A DNA stretch of 5,428 nucleotides from Cytophagales bacterium (GTDB lineage: Bacteria; Bacteroidota; Bacteroidia; Cytophagales; 172606-1), in assembly GCA_025455595.1 (NCBI GenBank), contig JALOMD010000267.1, positions 1 through 5,428 of the forward strand, written 5' to 3'. This document shows, one piece after another, positions 1 to 4,000 of the stretch. The notes under the pieces are model-generated. The model ran no database searches, was not told where the DNA came from, and saw nothing but the letters and a program-made list of their open reading frames with translations. Both the position numbers and the translations under genes were made by a program. Each line of letters starts with the position of its first letter. Position 1 is the stretch's first letter.

Positions 1-117
1 CCCGAACACCGCCGAAACCGCCGCTACGCCCAAGCCGGACTGCCACCAGTAGAGCAAGATGCCCGCGCAGAGAAACAGCGTGAACCGGATGAAAACGTAG
101 GGTGTCCAGCGGAACAT
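1..117 (-). CDS. N-terminus of ComEC/Rec2-like competence membrane protein (partial)
   Basis: This is a minus-strand gene whose ATG is at 117-115; only its first 39 codons lie in the window and the rest continues past the left edge. The peptide begins MFRWTPYVFIRFTLFLCAG and goes on ILLYWWQSG, which is a short basic amphipathic start followed by a hydrophobic membrane segment at about residues 8-25. A 'RW.P..F.R.....AGILL' start is what I associate with Bacteroidota ComEC/Rec2 proteins, the inner-membrane channels that carry transforming single-stranded DNA into the cytoplasm. No domain beyond the first membrane segment is visible, so the name rests on N-terminal resemblance only. Any other multi-spanning membrane protein is possible. 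It is divergent from the dehydrogenase at 696, with a repeat-filled gap of 578 bases between them. A heptad array begins 10 bases upstream of its ATG. Confidence 0.5.
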   Translation of the reverse strand, partial: MFRWTPYVFIRFTLFLCAGILLYWWQSGLGVAAVSAVFG

Positions 118-126
118 GGAAGTCGG

Positions 127-183
127 GGTTGGAGGGTTACAGGTTCAAGGTTGCAGGTTAGAGGTTGCAGGTTCGAGGTTGGA
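127..183. repeat. Heptad tandem array GGTTNNA upstream of the ComEC-like gene
   Basis: Seven uninterrupted 7-bp units of the form GGTTNNA occupy 135-183 (for example GGTTACA, GGTTCAA, GGTTGCA, GGTTAGA). An eighth unit at 127-133 is displaced by one extra G at 134. The variable bases are only positions 5 and 6. The G-rich strand reads away from the ComEC-like start codon at 117, so on that gene's sense strand the leader is A/C-rich (TNNAACC units). Confidence 0.9.
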
Positions 184-192
184 AAATTGCTG

Positions 193-221
193 GCGTTTTG
201 GGCAATTTTTGCTTAAAACGC
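193..221. repeat. GCGTTTTGGGC palindrome, copy 1
   Basis: Left arm GCGTTTTGGGCAA (193-205) faces TTGCTTAAAACGC (209-221) across a 3-base loop. Eleven of 13 arm positions are complementary, and the two exceptions become G-U pairs in RNA. It is the first of six related palindromes in this window and lies 9 bases beyond the heptad array at 127-183. Confidence 0.85.
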
Positions 222-233
222 TATGAACACGCA

Positions 234-256
234 GGTCTGACGCTGCGCGTCTGACC
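234..256. repeat. Near-palindrome GGTCTGAC...GTCTGACC
   Basis: The 23-base stretch is almost its own reverse complement: the core GACGC-TGC-GCGTC is perfect and the ends GGTC/GACC pair, with one T opposite T between them on each side. It also contains the direct repeat GTCTGAC twice. Similar short palindromes are common in Bacteroidota intergenic DNA. No function can be assigned. Confidence 0.5.
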
Positions 257-287
257 GGAATCCGCCGAAAGCCAAGACAACAGGCTT

Positions 288-316
288 GCGTTTTGGGCGT
301 TTTTTTGCCAAAACGC
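288..316. repeat. GCGTTTTGGGC palindrome, copy 2
   Basis: Left arm GCGTTTTGGG (288-297) pairs with GCCAAAACGC (307-316), apart from one bulged or mismatched base, across a T-rich loop of about 9 bases. It is the same family as the copy at 193-221 and lies immediately left of the long inverted repeat that starts at 320. Confidence 0.8.
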
Positions 317-319
317 CAA

Positions 320-451
320 TTGTCTGAAACATGATTCGCAGGATTACAGGATTAACTTGTTAAAAAGGCAAATCCTGAAAATCGTGCAATCCTGTCTAAT
401 TAGATTAGACTCAAGTTAATCCTTGAATTCCACGAATCGCGGTTCAGACAA
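320..451. repeat. 132-bp element with 40-bp inverted ends (MITE-like or REP-like)
   Basis: The left end at 320-359 and the reverse complement of the right end at 412-451 match at 32 of 40 positions. Shared blocks are TTGTCTGAA at the tip and AGGATTAACTTG at the inner edge. The 52-base middle holds a repeated AATCCTG (371-377 and 388-394) and a small hairpin TCTAAT-TAG-ATTAGA. It encodes nothing convincing. I see no clear target-site duplication, so it may be a folded repetitive palindrome rather than a transposed element. Confidence 0.75.
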
Positions 452-493
452 ACCGCCCATACAACCGCGAATGCCGCATTTATCGCATCTCCG

Positions 494-526
494 CTCTCCC
501 TTGGGAGAGGGGCCGGGGGTGAGGCC
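494..526. repeat. CTCTCCC/GGGAGAG hairpin with G-rich tail
   Basis: A perfect 7-bp hairpin CTCTCCC-TT-GGGAGAG (494-509) is followed by a G-rich stretch ending GGGTGAGG. Hairpin plus tail of this kind recurs as an intergenic repeat in many bacterial genomes, including Bacteroidota. The rest of 452-640 has no coding potential that I trust. Confidence 0.55.
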
Positions 527-553
527 GCAAAGCTACCCGCCGTCCGACATTGA

Positions 554-586
554 TTTTCGGCCACTTCAACCGAAAGCCTACATTTG
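554..586 (+). promoter_or_regulatory. Possible Bacteroidota-type promoter for the dehydrogenase
   Basis: TACATTTG at 579-586 matches the Bacteroidota -7 element TAnnTTTG exactly. A TTTTC at 554-558, 20 bases upstream, is a weak fit to the -33 TTTG element. Transcription from here would give a leader of about 100 bases that carries the heptad array at 640-688. The -7 box also sits inside a small palindrome, CCTACA-TT-TGTAGG (577-590), so the match could be a by-product of a repeat. Confidence 0.3.
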
Positions 587-639
587 TAGGACTTGCGCAA
601 AACTTTGCCAAATCTGATGCTCAATTGCTTACGGTGTGA

Positions 640-688
640 TTTCGACTGACCACTAACGACTGACGACTTACAACTGACCACTAACGAC
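640..688. repeat. Heptad array upstream of the dehydrogenase
   Basis: Six exact-phase 7-bp units fill 647-688 with plus-strand consensus TRACNAC (TGACCAC, TAACGAC, TGACGAC, TTACAAC, TGACCAC, TAACGAC), preceded by a degenerate unit at 640-646. Read outward from the gene on the other strand the unit is GTNGTNA. The array stops 7 bases before the ATG at 696, where a Shine-Dalgarno sequence would normally lie. Confidence 0.88.
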
Positions 689-695
689 TTTGCTT

Positions 696-1550
696 ATGTC
701 CAACCGAATTTGCCTCATCACCGGAGCCAACTCAGGCATCGGCTTCGTCACCGCCCGCGAACTGTCCCGGCAGGGCATGGACGTGATCATGGTTTGCCGC
801 AACGCCGCCAAAGGCGAACTGGCTCGCAACGAAATCAAAGCCGTGGCCCGTGGCAAAGTTGACCTGCTCACCGCCGACCTCGCCAGCCAAGAATCGGTCG
901 TGAAGTTGGCGCAACAGGTGCGGGCGGCCTACCCGCGTCTGGACGTGCTGGTCAACAACGCCGGGCTGATTCTGCAACAAGCCGAGTACTCGCCCGAAGG
1001 CTTCGAGAACACGTTCGCCATCAACCACTTGGGCACGTTTTTGCTCACCAACCTGCTGCTCGATTCGTTGCGCCGCAGCGACGAGCCGCGCGTGGTCACC
1101 GTGTCGTCGGATGCGCACAAGTGGGGCAAGTGGGATTTGAACGACGTGGCCCGGCCCAAAAACTACAGCCCGCTGGTGGCCTATGCTAATTCCAAACTCG
1201 CCAACATTCTGTTTGCCAACGAGTTGGCCCGCCGCAACGCAAACTGGGGACTGGCCTCCAACAGCCTGCATCCGGGGGCGGTGCGCACCAACTTCGGGGC
1301 GGGCGTGGGCAGCGGTTTTGTGGCGTGGATTTTCAACTTGGCACGGCCGCTCTTCCTCACCGCCGAGCAAGGTGCCCAAACGAGCATTTACTTGGCAGGC
1401 TCGCCGGAAGTAAAGGGCGTGAGCGGCAAGTATTTTGTCAAAAAAATGCCCAAAACGCCTTCCCGCGATGCCCAAAGCGAAACCAACGCCCGGCAACTCT
1501 GGGAAAAAAGCGTGGAATGGACGCGGCTGGAGGAAAGGCAAAGGGCATAG
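696..1550 (+). CDS. Short-chain dehydrogenase/reductase, retinol-dehydrogenase-like
   Basis: This 284-residue cytosolic oxidoreductase is a classical SDR with a Rossmann fold. The visible motifs are the cofactor loop TGANSGIG (residues 9-16), Arg35 after the second strand (VCRN), which favours NADP(H) over NAD(H), Asp61 near the adenine pocket, NNAG (87-90), Asn110 in INHLGTF, the catalytic Ser at 137/138 in VTVSSDAH, Tyr163 and Lys167 in YANSK, and HPG at 192-194. The order and spacing, the SKLANILFANELARR block and the C-terminal ARQLWEKS resemble the RDH11-14/WWOX group, but bacterial relatives reduce varied aldehydes and ketones, so the substrate is unknown. I start at ATG 696; a TTG two codons upstream would add only Met-Leu. 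No Shine-Dalgarno is visible. It stands alone, with heptad arrays on both sides, and its stop codon falls inside the downstream array. Confidence 0.93.
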   Translation: MSNRICLITGANSGIGFVTARELSRQGMDVIMVCRNAAKGELARNEIKAVARGKVDLLTADLASQESVVKLAQQVRAAYPRLDVLVNNAGLILQQAEYSPEGFENTFAINHLGTFLLTNLLLDSLRRSDEPRVVTVSSDAHKWGKWDLNDVARPKNYSPLVAYANSKLANILFANELARRNANWGLASNSLHPGAVRTNFGAGVGSGFVAWIFNLARPLFLTAEQGAQTSIYLAGSPEVKGVSGKYFVKKMPKTPSRDAQSETNARQLWEKSVEWTRLEERQRA

Positions 1551-1584
1551 AGCAGGGGGCGTGGAGCGTGGAGCCAAGCGCATA
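1543..1584. repeat. Heptad array overlapping the dehydrogenase stop codon
   Basis: Six consecutive 7-bp units run GGGCATA, GAGCAGG, GGGCGTG, GAGCGTG, GAGCCAA, GCGCATA, with G at position 1, G at 3 and C at 4 in every unit. The first unit lies in the last codons of the dehydrogenase, and the TAG stop (1548-1550) spans the boundary of units 1 and 2. The G-rich strand again reads outward from the gene. Confidence 0.8.
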
Positions 1585-1590
1585 ACATAA

Positions 1591-1623
1591 AGCCGTTTTA
1601 GGCAAAATTTGCTCAAAACGGCT
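1591..1623. repeat. GCGTTTTGGGC palindrome, copy 3
   Basis: Left arm 1591-1606 (AGCCGTTTTAGGCAAA) pairs with 1608-1623 (TTTGCTCAAAACGGCT) around a single A. Fifteen of 16 arm positions pair. It lies 41 bases past the dehydrogenase stop codon and could act as a transcript-end hairpin, but no T-run follows. The outer bases differ from the other copies (GCCG instead of GGCG or TGCG) and the change is compensated on both arms. Confidence 0.85.
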
Positions 1624-1671
1624 TGTCAGAACCTTGATTCTTGAACTTGGCAAATTCCAGTAAGTTTTTGC

Positions 1672-1760
1672 CTCTGCGCCCTTTGCGGTTCTTCTTTGCG
1701 CCTTTGCGTGCAACTCTTTTTTCTCGCAAAGGCGTAAGGGTTTTCACAAAGGACGCGAAG
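1672..1760. repeat. Nested inverted repeat rich in CTTTGCG/CGCAAAG
   Basis: The inner arms CGCCTTTGCG (1699-1708) and CGCAAAGGCG (1725-1734) are perfect and enclose a T-rich 16-base loop. Outer arms at about 1672-1688 and 1745-1760 pair imperfectly. The motif GCGCC(C)TTTGCG is also directly repeated at 1677-1687 and 1698-1708. Repeats of this look are frequent between genes in Bacteroidota and cyanobacteria and give spurious peptides rich in AQRR. The stretch is noncoding, and I see no clear promoter in the rest of the 1551-1831 gap. Confidence 0.65.
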
Positions 1761-1788
1761 AAAACAGTAACCCGATAAAATAAATCGC

Positions 1789-1830
1789 TGACAACTAACC
1801 ACTTGCCACTTACGACTTACCACTCACAAC
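1789..1830. repeat. Heptad array abutting the Nudix start codon
   Basis: Six in-phase 7-bp units, TGACAAC, TAACCAC, TTGCCAC, TTACGAC, TTACCAC, TCACAAC, end one base before the ATG at 1832. The array therefore occupies the whole ribosome-docking region of the gene and leaves no room for a Shine-Dalgarno sequence. Orientation is as elsewhere: the outward strand reads GTNGTNA. Confidence 0.9.
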
Positions 1831-1831
1831 C

Positions 1832-2383
1832 ATGCAAAACGAACAGCACAACCCTTGGCAAACGCTTTCGACCGAACATAAATACGACAACCCGTGGATT
1901 CGCGTGCAGGAAAACCAAGTGCTGAACCCCGGCGGCGGCAAAGGCATTTACGGCGTGGTGCATTTCAAGAACAAGGCCACCGGCGTGGTGCCTGTGGATG
2001 AGGAAGGCTACACGTGGCTGGTGGGCCAGTACCGCTATCCGCTCAACGAATATTCGTGGGAAATTCCGGAAGGCGGCGCACCGCTCGGCACCGACCCGCT
2101 GGCGGCGGCCAAACGGGAATTGAAGGAAGAAACCGGCTTGGAAGCCGACCAGTGGACCCTCATCAGCCGCATCCACACGTCCAACTCGGTGTGCGACGAA
2201 GAGGGTTTCGTCTTCTTGGCGCAAGGCTTGCGCCACGGGGAAAGCCAGCCCGAAGAAACCGAAGCTCTGGCTGTCCGCCGCCTTCCCCTGCGCGAGGCGG
2301 TGGACATGGTGATGCGCAACCAAATCACCGACGGCATCAGCATCGCCGGGCTGCTGAAGGCGGCTATATTGCTGGGCGTGTAG
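1832..2383 (+). CDS. Nudix hydrolase, ADP-ribose pyrophosphatase-like
   Basis: This 183-residue cytosolic Nudix hydrolase probably splits a nucleoside diphosphate linked to another moiety, most likely ADP-ribose to AMP and ribose 5-phosphate. The Nudix box spans residues 81-103: Gly81, then Arg95-Glu96-Leu97-Lys98-Glu99-Glu100-Thr101-Gly102-Leu103, which supplies the metal-binding glutamates. The preceding QYRYPLNEYSWEIPEGG (66-82) and the TDGISIAGLLKA near the C-terminus fit the ADP-ribose pyrophosphatase branch, and the length is normal for it. One departure from the box consensus GX5EX7REUXEEXGU is Thr87 in place of the first Glu; the essential REXXEE core is intact. ATG 1832 is preferred because the ORF begins there and the heptad array abuts it. 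It converges with the TonB-like gene, and the two share a long hairpin between their stop codons. Substrate cannot be fixed from sequence alone. Confidence 0.9.
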   Translation: MQNEQHNPWQTLSTEHKYDNPWIRVQENQVLNPGGGKGIYGVVHFKNKATGVVPVDEEGYTWLVGQYRYPLNEYSWEIPEGGAPLGTDPLAAAKRELKEETGLEADQWTLISRIHTSNSVCDEEGFVFLAQGLRHGESQPEETEALAVRRLPLREAVDMVMRNQITDGISIAGLLKAAILLGV

Positions 2384-2390
2384 TCAAATT

Positions 2391-2479
2391 GGTCTTGGGT
2401 CATTAGTCTTGGGTCTTGGGTAAAAGGCGGCGCAATTTGTCATTTTGTACTCAAGACCCAAGACTAATGACTCAAGACC
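2391..2479. terminator. Convergent hairpin made of inverted heptad arrays
   Basis: The arms 2391-2422 and 2448-2479 are each 32 bases and, compared as reverse complements, differ at only two positions. Both are made of 7-bp units (GTCTTGG, GTCATTA, GTCTTGG, GTCTTGG). The 25-base loop is 2423-2447. The structure lies between two converging stop codons: 7 bases after the Nudix TAG, and its right edge touches the TAG (2481-2479) of the TonB-like gene. It could stop transcription from both sides, though neither arm is followed by a strong T-run. Terminator function is inferred; the inverted repeat is seen directly. Confidence 0.7.
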
Positions 2480-2910
2480 TACTGAGCTTGCGGCGCAAAG
2501 CGAATGGGCAGCGAAATCTCCGTTACCACCGCCTTGCCTTGGTATTTGGCCGGAACCCACCCCGGCGAGGTTTGCACCAGCCGAACGGCCTCTTCGTCGC
2601 AGCCGTGGCCGATGCCGCGCACCACCTTGATGTCGGTCAGCGAACCGTCGGCTTGCACGACGAACTGCACGAACACCGTTCCTTTTGCATTGGCAGTGCG
2701 AGCCGTTTCAGGATACCGCAGGTTTTCACGCACGTGCCGGAAAAACGCGTCAGTGCCGCCTTTGGGCTGGGCTTCCTCGTCCACAAAAATCAAGTCGGCA
2801 CGCGGGGCCGAGGCGGTTTGGGCGTTGGCAGGCAGAGCCAAGCCAAGACCGGCCAAGCACATGGTGCCATAAACCTTGGCCCAAGCGTTAAACTGTAAAT
2901 CAGCTTTCAT
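2479..2910 (-). CDS. Secreted TonB C-terminal domain protein
   Basis: This 143-residue protein has an N-terminal export signal: basic MKADLQFNAWAK, a hydrophobic stretch at about 14-27, and a likely cleavage at ALPANA/Q (after residue 30). The mature part, about residues 51-138, is a TonB C-terminal domain: YPETAR (66-71), GTVFVQFVVQADGSL (77-91), VVRGIGHGCDEEAVRLV (96-112), and PGWVPAKYQGKAVVTEISLPIRF. In TonB this domain contacts outer-membrane receptors, but here the usual membrane anchor, proline-rich linker and ExbB/D partners are absent. That form is frequent in Bacteroidota, where the role of such soluble copies is unclear. ATG at 2910-2908 gives a proper signal peptide. Its stop codon borders the convergent hairpin, and its upstream side faces the MsrB gene across a symmetrical repeat block. 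Confidence 0.87.
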   Translation of the reverse strand: MKADLQFNAWAKVYGTMCLAGLGLALPANAQTASAPRADLIFVDEEAQPKGGTDAFFRHVRENLRYPETARTANAKGTVFVQFVVQADGSLTDIKVVRGIGHGCDEEAVRLVQTSPGWVPAKYQGKAVVTEISLPIRFAPQAQ

Positions 2911-2925
2911 AGTTGTGATAAAAAA

Positions 2926-2995
2926 GTCGTTAGTCGTCAGTGGTCAGTCGTAAGTGGTGAGTCATAAGTGGTAAGTGGTAAGAGATTAGCCGTAA
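2926..2995. repeat. Ten-unit heptad array upstream of the TonB-like gene
   Basis: Ten 7-bp units follow one another without a phase break: GTCGTTA, GTCGTCA, GTGGTCA, GTCGTAA, GTGGTGA, GTCATAA, GTGGTAA, GTGGTAA, then two weaker units GAGATTA and GCCGTAA. Consensus is GTSGTAA. This is the longest array in the window. It starts 15 bases upstream of the TonB-like ATG and runs straight into the palindrome at 2996. Confidence 0.92.
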
Positions 2996-3026
2996 GCGTT
3001 TTAGCCATTTTTTGCCCAAAACGCTT
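2994..3026. repeat. GCGTTTTGGGC palindrome, copy 4, at the centre of mirrored heptads
   Basis: The outer arms AAGCGTTTT (2994-3002) and AAAACGCTT (3018-3026) pair perfectly. The inner part (AGCCA...TGCCC) pairs less well around a T-rich loop. The palindrome is flanked on the left by GTNGTAA heptads and on the right by their reverse complement, so it sits at the axis of a much larger inverted structure between two divergent genes. Confidence 0.85.
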
Positions 3027-3069
3027 GCGACTTACCACTTATGACTTGCCACTAATTATGACTTGTCAC
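3025..3069. repeat. Heptad array on the MsrB side, inverted relative to 2926-2995
   Basis: Four in-phase units TTGCGAC, TTACCAC, TTATGAC, TTGCCAC (3025-3052) are followed by three extra bases TAA and then two more units, TTATGAC and TTGTCAC (3056-3069). These are the reverse complement of the GTNGTAA units on the left. The array ends 155 bases before the MsrB start; the stretch 3070-3224 shows no further repeat and only weak promoter-like sequence. Confidence 0.88.
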
Positions 3070-3224
3070 TAAGTATTCAGCAAATTTCGCCATCCGTGTG
3101 TTGCCACGCCTGCGATTTTGGGCGCATACCCGTTGCGTGTAACAAAAACGCGAGAATCAAATCCGGCATTGTTGGCAGTGCGTAGGTATGGGAAAATATC
3201 GTTCAAAAAATCCAACCTGATTCC

Positions 3225-3770
3225 ATGAAAAACACCCATTTTCACCGCTTTGCCGCTGCATTTGCCATGCTGGTGGCCTTGGCCTTCGGTTGCGAGCCAG
3301 CCAGCAGCCAACAACAAACCGCCCAGTCGGCGCAAACCGCCGCCGTTGCGCCCAAGCCGGACAAAACCGGCAAAGTGCGCCTGAGCGAAGCCGAATGGAA
3401 ACAACGCCTGTCGCCGGAGGCTTTCCAAGTGCTGCGCCAAAAAGGCACCGAGTACGCAGGCACCGGCGCGTTGCTGAAAAACAAGAAGAAAGGAACCTAC
3501 GTGTGCGGCGGCTGCGGACTGCCGCTGTTTTCGTCGGCCCACAAGTTTGACTCCGGCACCGGCTGGCCCAGTTTCTACGATGTAGTCAGCAAACAAAACG
3601 TGGGCGAACACGACGACCGTTCGCACGGCATGGAACGCACCGAAGTGGTCTGCAACCGCTGCGACGGACACCTCGGCCACGTCTTCAACGACGGCCCCAA
3701 CCCCACGGGCCTGCGGTATTGCATCAATTCGCTATCGCTGCGGTTTGTGGAAGACGGGAGTAAGGAGTGA
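3225..3770 (+). CDS. msrB: Peptide-methionine (R)-S-oxide reductase MsrB, predicted lipoprotein
   Basis: This 181-residue enzyme reduces methionine-R-sulfoxide in proteins back to methionine. The N-terminus MKNTHFHRFAAAFAMLVALAF is a signal peptide leading into GC at residues 22-23, a relaxed lipobox, so Cys23 is probably lipidated and the enzyme would act at the periplasmic face of an envelope membrane. A Gln/Ala-rich linker (24-50) precedes the SelR/MsrB domain (about 51-176). Zinc is held by Cys94/Cys97 (CGGC) and Cys143/Cys146 (CNRC). The catalytic cysteine is Cys166 in RYCINSLSL. FDSGTGWPSF (108-117), GHLGHVFNDGP (148-158) and TGLRYC are family signatures. ATG 3225 is chosen because it gives the complete signal peptide. 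It is monocistronic and divergent from the TonB-like gene. The last codons and the TGA stop lie in a heptad array. The domain call is very firm; lipidation is inferred. Confidence 0.95.
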   Translation: MKNTHFHRFAAAFAMLVALAFGCEPASSQQQTAQSAQTAAVAPKPDKTGKVRLSEAEWKQRLSPEAFQVLRQKGTEYAGTGALLKNKKKGTYVCGGCGLPLFSSAHKFDSGTGWPSFYDVVSKQNVGEHDDRSHGMERTEVVCNRCDGHLGHVFNDGPNPTGLRYCINSLSLRFVEDGSKE

Positions 3771-3783
3771 GGAATGAGGCGGC
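3756..3783. repeat. Heptad array overlapping the msrB stop codon
   Basis: Four 7-bp units GGGAGTA, AGGAGTG, AGGAATG, AGGCGGC run from inside the coding region (residues 178-181 Gly-Ser-Lys-Glu) through the TGA at 3768-3770 and 13 bases beyond. The purine-rich strand reads outward from the gene, as at the dehydrogenase 3' end. With only four units, the last imperfect, this is the weakest array. Confidence 0.6.
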
Positions 3784-3785
3784 TA

Positions 3786-3816
3786 TGCGTTTTGGGCAAA
3801 AATCGCCCAAAACGCA
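3786..3816. terminator. GCGTTTTGGGC palindrome, copy 5, after msrB (possible terminator)
   Basis: This is the most perfect copy of the family: TGCGTTTTGGGC (3786-3797) pairs at all 12 positions with GCCCAAAACGCA (3805-3816) around a 7-base loop AAAAATC. It starts 16 bases after the msrB stop codon, which suits a transcription-end hairpin. A downstream T-run is missing, so termination is an inference from position. Confidence 0.6.
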
Positions 3817-3835
3817 CTTGACACGGCTGTTTTCA

Positions 3836-3991
3836 GCCCCGTAGGAGCGAACCGTCTGTAGCAACCGAAACGAAGTCAAGCAAAAGCTCCGTAGGAGCGG
3901 CCCCGACATTGTGTTGTCAACCGGGTCGCTCCTACGGAGCTTTTCGCTACAGCTATTCGCGTTTTCTACAGACGGTTCGCCCCTACGGGGC
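3836..3991. repeat. 156-bp nested inverted repeat with four GTAGGAGCG blocks
   Basis: The outer 26-base arms (3836-3861 and 3966-3991) match as reverse complements except for one base. The inner 18-base arms AAAAGCTCCGTAGGAGCG (3882-3899) and its exact complement (3927-3944) lie inside them. GTAGGAGCG therefore occurs twice in each direction (one copy with A changed to G). The spacers between outer and inner arms are also partly complementary, so the whole segment could fold into one long stem. No gene is present in the stretch. Confidence 0.85.
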
Positions 3992-4000
3992 TTTGCCCCT

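Noticed and set aside
400..681. Minus-strand open frame (93 codons) left of the dehydrogenase
   Set aside because: It translates heptads and inverted-repeat DNA and shows no conserved features.
732..1616. Long minus-strand open frame (294 codons) opposite the dehydrogenase
   Set aside because: It lies antisense to a gene with complete SDR motifs, has no recognisable domain, and long antisense frames are expected in GC-rich codon usage.
1668..1770. Small protein gene encoding AQRR-rich peptides
   Set aside because: Such peptides are the usual translation of the CTTTGCG inverted repeat, not a gene product.
1817..2323. Minus-strand open frame (168 codons) opposite the Nudix gene
   Set aside because: It is a His/Phe/Val-rich shadow of a gene with a clear Nudix box and crosses the heptad array.
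2416..2898. Plus-strand open frames over the TonB-like gene
   Set aside because: They start in the convergent hairpin and are antisense to a coherent signal peptide plus TonB domain.
2926..3069. CRISPR array
   Set aside because: The unit is 7 bp with no spacers; repeats follow one another directly.
3172..3208. Bacteroidota promoter upstream of msrB (TTGG, 21 bases, TATCGTTC)
   Set aside because: The spacing is right but the -7 element matches TAnnTTTG poorly, so it is not listed as a feature.
3069..3680. Minus-strand open frame (203 codons) opposite msrB
   Set aside because: It is a shadow of an unmistakable MsrB and has no domain of its own.
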